From positions 33,886 to 97,885 of the forward strand of contig SMOI01000098.1 of assembly GCA_008000375.1 (NCBI GenBank): DNA of 64,000 nt, read 5' to 3'. Source of the DNA: Poteriospumella lacustris (Eukaryota > Sar > Chrysophyceae > Chromulinales > Dinobryaceae). The notes beneath the pieces were generated by a model. That model ran no database searches. It saw nothing but the letters and a program-made list of their open reading frames with translations, and was not told the DNA's origin. The translations under genes were made by a program, and so were the position numbers. Below are positions 31,141-41,724 of the stretch, piece after piece; position 1 is the stretch's first letter, and each line of letters starts with the position of its first letter.

Positions 31141-31457
31141 TTCGCTTTTGCCTTTAGGCCGTTGTTATATTATGATTCTCACATCGTCATTGCAAATGCA
31201 GCACAAAATTACAAGTCAAACTGTTCGAAGCTGTCCCATATATTGTTAGTGGTTATTATTTCATGGCGGGATGGACCGTTGACTGTTGTCACTTCGACCA
31301 GTTAGTTCCTTGCAGACCAACTCCTGACAAACCAAAACTCTTTTTGATTTCTAGTCGTTGATCGTATTATGGTGTTATTTACAGTGAAGATGAAGATGCG
31401 AGAAACACAAATAACTACAAAAGAAAGGGCAATAGTGAAATAAGCTCACTCACAATG

Positions 31458-32178
31458 CTAACTGTTCGGGGTAACAAATATCTTGACTTGCGAAACACCG
31501 CAAAAACAGTTGCTGCTCTCCAAAATAACTAAAATCAAACCGATGCCACTGATACCAACACTGTCGCCGTTTCTCCCTTCCAGTTCTGCTGCAAACTTCC
31601 TATAAAACGATTCAAGAGAGAAAGCAGTTGGAGTGAAAGTCAGAGGTATAAAGCCGCAGATGACAACAAACAGAATTGCAACTTACCCATCAGACTCCTT
31701 TCGCAATTCGATTAGTTTTGATGATGAAAACAGTGTCGATGCAGTGAAGTTGACGTGCAATGCCATCCGTACAACTTCGAGAGCCTTCACTTCAATCTGC
31801 ATTAGATGATAAAGAAACGAACAAAACAGAATCAACGAAGTTGTGAACCATCTTTGAGAGAGAGACACTTACCTTTCTGATGACCCACTTTTCATAAAAT
31901 GATATGGAAACAAACTGCGGAACTAATCCTGTTGACATCCAGTACGATCGCGATCCTCTAAAGCCTAACCCGTGCGATTGGCTGTTCTGGTGAATGAGAC
32001 CCTGGCTTAAGTGCATTGGGCTGCTGGTGGAACCACTGGAAACTGTTTGATTCGCTTTGAAAATATTTTTCACTGGAAACCGTGCATCCGACGAGGAAGG
32101 AATGACTTCTGCGATGTCTTCGTACGGTAAGACCATAATTTCGTCTTTGTCGTGATTGTTTCGATTTGAAGACATCAT
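31458..32178 (-). CDS. Hypothetical protein, downstream part (185 residues)
   Basis: Three exons, complement(31458-31599, 31687-31796, 31873-32178), introns 87 and 76 bp; the phases fit to give 185 residues ending in TAG. I do not recognise the protein. The first exon is polar (MMSSNRNNHDKDEIMVLPYEDIAEVIPSSSD...). Exons 2-3 (IEVKALEVVRMALHVNFTASTLFSSSKLIELRKESDG, then a hydrophobic GISGIGLILVILESSNCFC) look folded. The frame is contiguous with the upstream ORF at 32179-32675: the upstream stop TAG at 32179-32181 directly precedes this ATG. The two may be one ~303-residue gene interrupted by a nonsense codon, or two abutting genes. An inverted decayed copy lies at 30650-31140. Confidence 0.5.
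31654..31866 (-). repeat. Inverted repeat core, minus-strand copy (213 bp)
   Basis: Partner of 30801-31013. This copy belongs to the gene whose frame is intact (31458-32178). Confidence 0.9.
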
Positions 32179-32675
32179 CTACACCAATTCGTCCGATAGA
32201 GTTATGTTAGAGATCAACAATCGTTTGAAATGCCAAAGAGAATCAATCACCTCCGGAATCGAGTCTAAAAGATTCGGCATTGATGGCCTCCTTCGCGCAG
32301 ACGCCGGACGGATTTTTGTTGGATTCAAACTTTCAATTACCGGTATCTGGACGAATGTAGCAAGATGTAAAAGCATTTTTCATCTGCGAATTCTCTTTGT
32401 GGCATACCGTTGATCCTTGATACAAACTTGCGTGGATGCTTGGGTTCATCTTCTCTGGCGTTCCAATGAGGGCTTGTTCGTGCCCATCAAGAGCTTGCAT
32501 TGCTCGTTTAATCATCTCTCTTCTCTCTTCATTCTGGGCTGTGGACAAGAGGCGTGACAGCTCTACAGCACAGGATGATGCATCACGAAACGAAAATCAA
32601 ATCAAACGGCGACATATAAGTGAGGGAATCAATGGCATCCGCACCTTTTCTTTCAAGAACTGCCTCGTCCATCAT
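32179..32675 (-). CDS. Hypothetical protein, upstream part ending at in-frame TAG (117 residues)
   Basis: Three exons, complement(32179-32346, 32408-32562, 32645-32675), introns 61 and 82 bp. The spliced frame opens MMDEAVLERKELSRLLSTAQNEERREMIKRAMQALDGHEQ, a charged, probably helical segment, and ends SNITLSDELV followed by TAG. After that codon the same frame continues with ATG ATG TCT into the gene described at 31458-32178. The exon phases fit exactly, which supports real coding ancestry. No family was recognised. Confidence 0.5.
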
Positions 32676-32703
32676 CTTTCCTCCAGCGCAATACTTTTTG
32701 AGA
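32676..32703. promoter_or_regulatory. Very short divergent intergenic interval
   Basis: If the two inferred starts (32675 minus, 32704 plus) are right, only 28 bp separate divergent coding regions, so the promoters overlap the genes. The plus-strand start is tentative. Confidence 0.3.
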
Positions 32704-35700
32704 ATGAAGAATGAAGAATGGCGAACACCCAACCTATTACGTTGTCAATTTGAACACTGCCACCGCAACCGCTGCACGCGACAGCAGCAGACGAAACGTT
32801 TCGAGAACTCGTCGTCGTTGTCGTCGTCGTCGTGCAATCCAACTTGGATACGGTGGGTCGGAGCGGTGCGATTGGGATCGATGCTTCAATCAATCCCGTC
32901 GCGGACAGCGGACAGTTCGAGGCAGAAAGATATTGGGTGCGTCGTATTGTTAATCCCCACCTTCCTCTTTCGCATATTTCGACTGTTTTGATTGCCAACA
33001 GATCCTGTTCAGCACGCACGTGATTCCAATGCAGGGCACTGCATCTAGCGGTATCGACAATGGGCAACAACTTGCACCAAGTGGAAAAGATATGGATAAA
33101 GTTCGCTCCGAGCTTGCATTCGAGAGGCAATGTAACTCGGAATTGGGTCGAAGAAATCGCAGATACCTGAAAGTAATCGATAAGTTTGACTCTCACCGAG
33201 GTGTTATGGATTCCCACATTGCAGAATTAAGCGAAAACCTGTGTAAACTTACCAGTTTACTTCAGCAAGGTAAGAATTTACGTCCGTTCTATTATCTTTC
33301 GCATATTTACATCTTCACTGTCCATCAATTCAGGAGAGTATCCAAATGAACTCAAGGTGCAGCGAAAGCGAAAATAGCTTCCTACGAGCCTCGCATGACT
33401 TTCATTGTGTCTCACATATAGGAAATAATTTCAGTGAGTCTAAATGTGTGCGAAATGATGAAGAGTAAAAATGAAGAAAACAATTTTTCCAGCGGCAGAA
33501 CGGACGGTTCCGAGCTACGTCGAAGCCGACGAGGTAGCGCAGTTCTTCGTCTAGATGCCTCTCGCCGTTCGTCTCAACCAGGACCTGTGAGTTGTTGATG
33601 AAAGTGTCCCTTATTCTACATCAGCGACCTCACAAATTGTCTCGTTCAGGATTCCGCGTCAGCCATCTCCACCCCGAGCCAAATTGGCAATGACCTCGCA
33701 CCCAATGCGACCCCTGATACTCCTTCAGGCGCCACGTCCACTGAATCAACGAAACCATTCTCAGATGCTGTCCCACAGTCCACTACTCGCTCCAAACCGT
33801 TGGAAAATCCAGAAGAAGATCGAGAGGGTGTGTCTCCTCTATTTGAACACTTCCTCATGATTGGCTGTGCGGAGGAAGATGCGAGAGACTTCAGTCAGCA
33901 GATGAAACAATTGAATGCGGATTCCATTACCGATCGTATCAAGAGGACGATGACGGGGATATTCACTACTCAGCGACAAAACAGTGCCCAGGCCAGCAAT
34001 CCCTTGTCACCGGAGAACTCGTCGGCCGCGAATTTTTTTAAGTTTCAGAACATTCGCAGTCGCCAGGACGGCAATTCTCAAGAGTCGGGTGGACCGAATG
34101 GTGTCATCGCCTCCAGTAGTATTGCATCTACTGCGAATGCAATTCACGTCGGCTCTACAGATAATACTCCAACGCCGGCGGCCCCTTTGGCGTCAGCCCC
34201 TGCCCCTCCCCTGCAGCGATCAACGAGTAAATCGTTGGACATGCCGTCGGTATCTGTTAAGGCAGTTCAGAGCTGGATGATGGGAGCCATGGGAGGAAGT
34301 CGTCGACCGCCTTCGGTGGCATCGCCGGAGCCGGCTACACATTCGATGTTATCTGCTCTGTCGGAAGATGCATCCGATGGAAGCACGATCCCGAACGATT
34401 CGCATAGTCCCGTCGCCGACAAGGCCCCAGACGGCAGCGTTGCGTCAAACACTTCGGCAACACCGACTGCGGTCGAGGAAGAAGAAGGTACATTTGCCCT
34501 GAGTCGTTCCGTTTCGCAAGACGTTTGTGCTCACGTTCTGTCTATTCAGAGACAATCTCGTTGATGGATGGTGGAGGGAGAAGCTCGTTGGCGGGCTTCT
34601 CGCAGCTTACTGAAAGCATCAAGTCTACATCCACCTCTGCAGGAAGCACTCTTTCCAAGATCGGAGGGAGCTTTTTCACAAAGATGAATTCTGTCCCATT
34701 CTCGCTCACACCTCCTCGAGGAGACGCACCGGGTAAAGCCTCGACGTCCAAAGTCGGGAGCGGCGCTGAGGAGGGCCGACTTTCAGTGGACATCATCACT
34801 GCCGAGGCCGAACAATTTCTTGAGCCTCAGGCCGCATCTGATATGTCACCCATAGGTCAGTCGGTTTCCGTAGCGGATCTGCCGCCGCCAGCGCCGACGT
34901 CATCGGCCTCAATGTCTCCTCGGTCTGTTCAGCCGAAGTCCGTTCCGGTGCAACCGTCCTCCTTCGCCTCCAATTGCTTGTTCAGCGATGTCAAGTCTGG
35001 TCGTGCGGTGCTCACACCGAAGATATTGTTTCATTTTCCGGAGAACGTGCCGCCTCCGACGAGTGAGGTGGGAAGTTTTTGTTTGCCCGCAGGTGCAACG
35101 ATTCAGGCTGTTCCAGAGCAGAGCGAGGACGCGCTCCTGAAGGATATTCTTTATCCTCGCTCTAACAGTCGCAATACGCAGCGTTCTCTAGTTTTTTGGT
35201 TCGAAGACCGCAATCTTAGCCCCGGTGGAGAAGGAGAGAAGATGTACGGCATCTGCTTGATCACTCCCCGCGTGCTGACGATCGAGACGCCTGAACTTTC
35301 TCGGCAAAACTTCATTTCCTACACTTGCTACGCGTTCATCACTCGGTACCCCTTCTTTGACTTCTTCTTCCGCGTCCTGCAAGACATTGTCGCGGTGGAG
35401 AAGTTGCGCCGAATGGAGCTATCTCTCAGTGGGCCCATGGAGTCTGCTCCACTCTGTTTCTATGTGCCCGAGGAAGTACTGGTTGGCGTCTTGGGACGAC
35501 TTTCCGAAGTTTCTGCGCCCAAGGTAGCGGACTCCATTGTGTACATGCCACACGAGGACCTCCCCGTCGTTTCGTTTCAGAGAAAGCGGCCCCGCTACGG
35601 ATGGACTGAACATGATATGGATCTGGCGGAGTGGTGCTTGCCGGGGCTATTCGCCACTCTCCCTGTCGAACTGATTTTGTGGGCGCTGAGCTTTTTGCTG

Positions 35701-36633
35701 TGCGAGGCGAAATTCATTGTCTTGAGCAAGGAGGCTGGCTTGATATCGGTCGTGACTAATGGACTCCAGTATCTGCTCAAGCCTTTGGAATGGGCAGGGC
35801 CTTTCATCCCCATAGTTCCGACGAAGATGATCGAATTTGTCGAGTCTCCCGTCCCAATCATCGGCGGCGTGCCCCTGGACTCTTATTTGCAACTGTCTGA
35901 CATCCAGACACGATGTGGCGGTACGGAGCATTTACTCACCGTGCTGCTGGACGTCGATCGTCACGAACTTCTGGTCCCCTCGAGCAACATCGACCGTCTG
36001 CCTGGCTTTTGCATGCCTTCCATGGAGTCGTTGGCCGAGAAGCTCCATCATATTTTGCAGGCGGTGGGGATGGAGTCAGGAGTCGTGGGCCACACACCTG
36101 ACCGAGAACTGGCTTACATCATCGCCGACAGGGTGGCCACCCATATTGAGGCGCTCTGCGTCATGGCGAAGTCGACCGCCGAGAAGCAAAAACAAGAGCG
36201 AGATCGCCTGCACGAAGAAAAACTGAAGCTTCGTCATGCGCAAAAGATCGAAGACCTTCGACGGAGAGCCGAAGGGTTTCCGTTGTCATCAAAACCCCTT
36301 GCGGACAGCGAAAGTGACGGTGACGACGACGACGATGACGACGACGACGGGGCTGATGAGGGCACCAAAGCGGAACAGCTGCGGCTGTATTACAAGCAGC
36401 TCGTGGAGATTGGAGACAACACCGCCAATGTCAACAGTAGTGGGAGTGTCTCAAATGGCAACATAGACTTGCGAGCGCTTCTCTCTGCAGCGATGTCCAA
36501 AGATACTCGCCACCATTTGTCTCCCGGCGAAACATGGATTGGTGTGAATCACTTGGAGTTCGCTTCGGCGCAAGATGAGTTTATGAACAATTTCGTTGCG
36601 ACCCAAATGTACAATGGCTATTCATGCCCTTAA
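32704..36633 (+). CDS. DENN-domain protein (putative Rab GEF)
   Basis: Exons 33002-33269, 33334-33356, 33422-33586, 33650-34487 and 34550-36633 are in exact phase, preceded by an exon ending at 32936. The N terminus is tentative: ATG at 32704 with a weak donor (C|GTTGTC) near 32737 and an acceptor at ~32782 gives an open frame through a valine run into AERYW. After a coiled coil (MDKVRSELAFERQCNSELGRRNRR...), a Ser/Pro-rich region covers most of the middle. The last third holds the DENN module: an upstream part (RAVLTPKILFHFPENVPPP...YGICLITPRVLTIETPE...SYTCYAFITRYPFFDFFFRVLQDIVA) and the central DENN (LFATLPVELILWALSFLLCEAKFIVLSKEAGLISVV..LQYLLKPLEWAGPFIPIVP). DENN proteins activate Rab GTPases on membranes. 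An aspartate run (DDDDDDDDDG) follows in the tail. The specific Rab is unknown. Confidence 0.85.
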
Positions 36634-37083
36634 GGCGTCGGCGCTTAGTGCCGTTGATATTCATACTGGATACTTCGTTAGAGAAAAGAGAATAAGTATA
36701 ATGCTCCAATAAGGCCATATTTATTGCGACGGACTAACTCCATTTCGATGAGTGTGTTAAGCGCTACAGACCGTGGTCACAAAGACGACAACAGTACCAN
36801 NNNNNNNNNCAGAGGCAATTCGAAACGCTCGCTGGCCCGGTCCGTTGTTTGTCTAGCAAAATGCACTATAGGCTCGAAGCAGATACGAAGTATGTACATC
36901 GGGTGACCTGCGGAAGACAGCTGACTGAGAACCAAACCATACCACTGGCAAAAACCATATAAACCATAGATAGACTGAACAACTGGAGATCATATAGCTA
37001 TGTATGTGCTGAATCGCGGTATTCGTGCGTAGCTCGATTGCGCAAGCTTCCTTCTGCATTCTCCAGTTTCCCTTTGTGGCGCA
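36634..37083. other. Intergenic region with assembly gap
   Basis: Contains ten N at 36800-36809 and otherwise unremarkable sequence between the DENN stop and the TMEM131-like start. Confidence 0.6.
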
Positions 37084-40000
37084 ATGGTCAAGCTAGTCGC
37101 GACAACACGTCGGCTGGCTGCCGTCCTCCAATTCACTTTTCTCCTCACAATGACTGTGCTTTCCATTACCAAGAGTTTGATCCCTGCCGATTCTCTTTTG
37201 TTCTTTCCATCAAAATTGCAAATTCCTGATTCTCCTCAGTTCGTTCCTGTCTGGACAGACTTCGAAGTGCTCAACAACAATCCCCTACCCAAAACTTTTC
37301 AAATGCGCCACAGTCATTGTTCATGGATATCCGTGGTTATTTCGACAACGGATATCGATGCTTACGGTACCTTGGTAGCGACTGTGGTCACATCACCCTT
37401 CATGAGAGAGGGTCCACATCAGTGTGTCATCGAGTTGCTCGCTGGGAACGCCAGTTATTCCTATACAGTCGACTGGACAGTTTTGTCGAACCAGTATGAC
37501 ATTCGCCCCCATGAGTTGATTGGAAGCAAGTCCGACATTCTTCTCGAGCCATCTCGGTTTTATTCGCAAATTCCCTTGAAGAACCCGTTCGCTGAGCCGC
37601 TTCTAATCCACGAGGCCACGGCGGAGTCGGATTACATCAATGTCTTCATCGGGAGCGAGAGTAAAGCGACTCGCGTCAACTCGTCGTCTGTTCTGAAATA
37701 TTCAATATCCAAACCTCGCGCAAAGCCCGGTGTGTATCATGAGTACATCGCGGTGCAAACGTCGTTCGATCGGGTTGTTATACCGATCACAGTCTATCAG
37801 ACCGAAGAAAACTTACGCTTTGTCGAGCGGGAACTTGATTTTGGAACCCTTCATACGAGAGGAGAGAGAAAGCGTCGTCAAATAGTTGTGGAGTACTCCG
37901 GCATGGACGACATCATCATCAAAAACATATACGTTCGTCACTCGTCACCGTTTACGACGGTAAAAGTCTTTGAACCTGCGTTGCCCATTGAAGGCAATCG
38001 AACAGTTGTGGGCTCCATCACTTTTCAAGCTCTGGCAAGTGGTAAATTTGAAGGGTCTATTTTGGTGGAGACGCAGTCAAGTTTCGGGGAGATCGTCAAG
38101 GAGCTTCCTTTCAAAGCAGAGGTCCGCTTCGAAAACCACATTGTGAGCCCCAATCTGGCAGTGCTACGACTTCGGCCATTTCAAAGAGGCGGCGGCGGCG
38201 ACCACATCAGGTTGAGCTTCCAAAGAGGACAATATGTCGTACCGCTGAGCGACGATTCATTCGTGATCGAAGAAGCTCAGCTTGTTACCTGTCAGAACGT
38301 CTTGGCCATCGACCACCACATGAGGGAAGGTCGAAGCGTACTGGTCGTGCACGTCTTGCGCGACATCGAAGAGGAAGACATCAAAGCCGGTCTGCGCACG
38401 TGCTGGGTCGAAGTTGCTTCGAACGCTTCTTTCCATAAGGTTCCCTTGCATCTCTCCACCGGTCGGGTGGAACTTGACGCGCTGCAAGGCAAACTGGTTG
38501 ATCACGAGACACGATTGAGCATCTCTGGTGAGACGTTTCGTGATTTGTATGTCGCTGACATCGGCCACATTTCTCAGTTCGAACCGAGGGACGAAAAAAT
38601 CGCCATATCGAACTATAACCCCGCCGACGAGGTGGTGACCGCCTTCGTGGCCGACATGGATGCATGTCTGTGTCTGTTGGCGTACGTGCCTGTCGGCTTC
38701 AATTCATTGTCTCGAGTTTCGGCGGAAATGAGGGCCCTGGCTGTCGAAGATTTCGTCAAAGTGCAACCCATGCGCTCCTCTCGCTGTGCGTGCACTGGGC
38801 GACCCAATTCGCCGTGGGGAATGGAGATTCGGGCGGGCTACCATTCGATATTCGCGATTGTGCCTGATCGAATGCGACCGACGCCGCTGACCTCGACGCA
38901 GTACATCAATTCGTCTCATGTGGCGGTGAAGACCTCTGCGGTGCGCATCCGCACGAATCACCAGGAGATCTCGCTGACTATGCGGTACCGTCCGTTTTCT
39001 CGCACCGTTGGATTCGACTGCGTCTCTGCTCCGTTTTGCAGCACGTTTCCGCTGGGCATGCGCCATGTGAACATCCGCGTTGCCGTTCCAACCGCAGACC
39101 ATGCAAATGCCCGTCTCCTCTTCGACTCTCTGACATCCGCGACGACTTTGAATGCCGCATTCAAGTGGGCCGACTCCAAACAGAGCGTCTTCGACTGCAG
39201 GCTGTCTGTTGCCACTCCGCATTGGCAGACGTCCGTTTTGTTTGCTCGCTCGGTGTGGTACGCCGCCTTGATGCTGATCGAGAATGCGAACGTCGACGCG
39301 AGGGCACTCGTAGACCGCCTCGTCTCCATAGAAGACAGCTGCGTGGCAGCGGATGGCGGCGTTGATTACGCCCGCCTGTTCACGGAGTTGGAGGATTTCA
39401 AGAGCCGCATCTCTGTGTGGTTCTCCGACGGATTCACCTTCAAACCCACCGGAATTCTTGTTTCGTCGCAGGAGTTGTCCAAAAGCTTCACTATCGAAGC
39501 GCCCGTAGCTGTTTTGCCGCATCAAATTTTGCCTGACGGTTACGACGTGGATCTGCTGGTGGGCGGGAACCGAATTTCCCACCTCTACGTGGAGTACTTC
39601 AATCCGTTCGAAGTGGAGGTGAGCGTCGCGATCGTCAGCAATCACTCGGTCGGCGCTGTGAAACGGACTGCCGAAGAGAGCTCGGGCGCAATGGATGAAG
39701 GGCTCAGCCGGGGCCGCAAAATCCCTGTTCGCTATCGCATCGGACGCACAAGTCCGACAGAAGTGTTGCTTGCAGGTGCGCTGGTGCTGGACACCCTTGA
39801 TGGCAGCAGAACAGCATCGCCCTTTCTGAAAGTGGATGGCGACCAAACGAATGCGGCGATTCATCAAGCGGGAAATCTGGTTCGCTTTCCTCAGCAGTCG
39901 TGGCTTGTGCCACCGCGTAAGAAAATGTTCATCGGTCCCATCGAAATATCGGGAAGCGGCAAGGAGAGCTCCACTTCGTTTTCTGCCCTTGTGTTCAACT

Positions 40001-41676
40001 CTTTCAGCGGCTTCGACGAGCTCTCTGTTCATATCAACAACTCTCCGTCGAAATTCGTCGTTCGCTCGATCGCCGCATGCGAACAAGACAGCAACTGTCT
40101 CCCCGTATCCGCTTCCCCACCCTCTAGCGCCAATGAGTCAGTAGTTGTGCGGTTCAAGCGTTCTGCGCTCCCTCGTCGCTACGAAGTTGTGCTGCAGAAT
40201 GTCGGGCCTCCGTTTTTGGTGAACAATCTCCTGTGGGGCGGCATCTCCTGCTTCGCCGGGGCTGCGAATCGCCACTTGTACATCGATCAGGTCTTTCGCC
40301 GAACCGGATTCGTTTCCCTGTGTGGACAGCTTCCGGTGGAAGTTCCGCACAACGCCACGCTGCAGCTCGATCTTCCACTTCCCGAGCTGGCCATATTCGA
40401 GTCGATTCCTCTGCTCTTGACCCTGCAAGAACAGGCCTCGCCGCTGCAAGTCGCGTCCATCTCTTCGTTCAGTGTGGGCTTCGCCTTCGCGTCCGACATC
40501 TCCCCGCTCAGTAGCGCTGCTTTCGACGCGGTTCTCGTTGCTGCAGCATGTATCGTCGGGTTCATCGGCATCGTCTCTGCTATCGCTTCTGTTGGGATCG
40601 CCATTGATGCCAACAGAATATACCCCCTAAGCTCGGGTCTGCAAGTTTCCCTCGATGCGTTGACCGCGAAGAATGCGCAGCAACGCGCCATTTCGCCAAT
40701 GGCCATAACGAAGACGGAAGCGCCCGCTGCAGAGGAAGCTTGTGTTGCCCTCCGCTCTGCGTCGACGCTCGACGAAGACTTGCGGGCACAAACGGGAACG
40801 CTCTTGGCGAAGTGGAAGGTCACGCGAGAGTCCTCGAATCGCACAAATCTCCACGTTGTCCCCTCGGAGCAGCATATACAAGCTGTCCCAGAGGTGAAAC
40901 CTTCGCCAGCGACTGCGGACGCTCCAGCAAAACCCGTCCAGGTCCTTCACAACGATCGTAGCGATCGCAGCACTGTTGAGAATAGCCGGCAGAAAGCCAT
41001 GGCGTCGTTGCGCAGTTCCTCGCCCAAGTCAGAGCCGATGGACTCGATTTCGGCGCCCCCTGGACTTCCCCCACACCCACAATTTCAAGTGGATTTGGTC
41101 GGCAATGTTGACGATACGCTGAGCTCCTTCGTCGATGGCGCAGACTTCGACGACTCGCCCCTTTTCCGTTACCAGGGTCAACTGTTGGGCCTGGAAGACG
41201 AGAGTGCGGACTTTCTGTTTGAAGACGGGGTGGTTGGCGAAAGTTCGGCGCTGGAAAACAAGTTCCTGCAATCAATTTCGTCGGTACATCAGGACGGCGG
41301 CATTCTGTCGTCACTTTCTTCGCTGCGATTCACCGTGAACCTTGATTTGGAGTCAGAGCTGGACCTGACTGGCAATTTGGATCTTCTTCGCAGCACTGAA
41401 GGCGCGCGAAGCATTTTCGATGATCTCACGGATTCCGATTCGTTTTACCCCTCAATGCCTTTGGGATCGATCCTCTCGTTCCTCAACGAGCCATCCTCCT
41501 CAACAAACGACCCACCCGGAAGCATTTTCGGAAGGCGGCCATCGCCCGGTGCAGCAGAGAATTTCCGTTGGTTTGGGGCCAATCAAGTGGAGACGCCAGA
41601 TCGCTCGTTCTTCGGCCCAAACGAGTTCTTCAGCTTCGCGGAGGGTGCCGATTTGGAAGAAGAGTTGGAGAAATGA
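37084..41676 (+). CDS. TMEM131-like large type I membrane protein
   Basis: Single exon, 1530 residues. An N-terminal hydrophobic signal or anchor (VLQFTFLLTMTVLSITKSL) is followed by a long lumenal region of repeated beta-sandwich character. Its first part has the PapD-like pattern of TMEM131/TMEM131L (LLFFPSKLQIPDSPQFVPVWTDFEVLNNNPLP; LRFVERELDFGTLHTRGERKRRQIVVEYSG). A single strong membrane span lies at ~1142-1172 (AVLVAAACIVGFIGIVSAIASVGIAI). The ~350-residue cytosolic tail is disordered with acidic and Phe-containing motifs near its end (FFGPNEFFSFAEGADLEEELEK). Animal TMEM131 helps secretory cargo export, binding cargo through the PapD-like domains and TRAPPIII through the tail; a similar role here is inference. 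Its 3' neighbour is tail-to-tail. Confidence 0.75.
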   Translation: MVKLVATTRRLAAVLQFTFLLTMTVLSITKSLIPADSLLFFPSKLQIPDSPQFVPVWTDFEVLNNNPLPKTFQMRHSHCSWISVVISTTDIDAYGTLVATVVTSPFMREGPHQCVIELLAGNASYSYTVDWTVLSNQYDIRPHELIGSKSDILLEPSRFYSQIPLKNPFAEPLLIHEATAESDYINVFIGSESKATRVNSSSVLKYSISKPRAKPGVYHEYIAVQTSFDRVVIPITVYQTEENLRFVERELDFGTLHTRGERKRRQIVVEYSGMDDIIIKNIYVRHSSPFTTVKVFEPALPIEGNRTVVGSITFQALASGKFEGSILVETQSSFGEIVKELPFKAEVRFENHIVSPNLAVLRLRPFQRGGGGDHIRLSFQRGQYVVPLSDDSFVIEEAQLVTCQNVLAIDHHMREGRSVLVVHVLRDIEEEDIKAGLRTCWVEVASNASFHKVPLHLSTGRVELDALQGKLVDHETRLSISGETFRDLYVADIGHISQFEPRDEKIAISNYNPADEVVTAFVADMDACLCLLAYVPVGFNSLSRVSAEMRALAVEDFVKVQPMRSSRCACTGRPNSPWGMEIRAGYHSIFAIVPDRMRPTPLTSTQYINSSHVAVKTSAVRIRTNHQEISLTMRYRPFSRTVGFDCVSAPFCSTFPLGMRHVNIRVAVPTADHANARLLFDSLTSATTLNAAFKWADSKQSVFDCRLSVATPHWQTSVLFARSVWYAALMLIENANVDARALVDRLVSIEDSCVAADGGVDYARLFTELEDFKSRISVWFSDGFTFKPTGILVSSQELSKSFTIEAPVAVLPHQILPDGYDVDLLVGGNRISHLYVEYFNPFEVEVSVAIVSNHSVGAVKRTAEESSGAMDEGLSRGRKIPVRYRIGRTSPTEVLLAGALVLDTLDGSRTASPFLKVDGDQTNAAIHQAGNLVRFPQQSWLVPPRKKMFIGPIEISGSGKESSTSFSALVFNSFSGFDELSVHINNSPSKFVVRSIAACEQDSNCLPVSASPPSSANESVVVRFKRSALPRRYEVVLQNVGPPFLVNNLLWGGISCFAGAANRHLYIDQVFRRTGFVSLCGQLPVEVPHNATLQLDLPLPELAIFESIPLLLTLQEQASPLQVASISSFSVGFAFASDISPLSSAAFDAVLVAAACIVGFIGIVSAIASVGIAIDANRIYPLSSGLQVSLDALTAKNAQQRAISPMAITKTEAPAAEEACVALRSASTLDEDLRAQTGTLLAKWKVTRESSNRTNLHVVPSEQHIQAVPEVKPSPATADAPAKPVQVLHNDRSDRSTVENSRQKAMASLRSSSPKSEPMDSISAPPGLPPHPQFQVDLVGNVDDTLSSFVDGADFDDSPLFRYQGQLLGLEDESADFLFEDGVVGESSALENKFLQSISSVHQDGGILSSLSSLRFTVNLDLESELDLTGNLDLLRSTEGARSIFDDLTDSDSFYPSMPLGSILSFLNEPSSSTNDPPGSIFGRRPSPGAAENFRWFGANQVETPDRSFFGPNEFFSFAEGADLEEELEK

Positions 41677-41724
41677 CCGGGGATAGTTAGGTGTTACGAC
41701 GTCGCGTGCGTCACTTTTTTAAAG

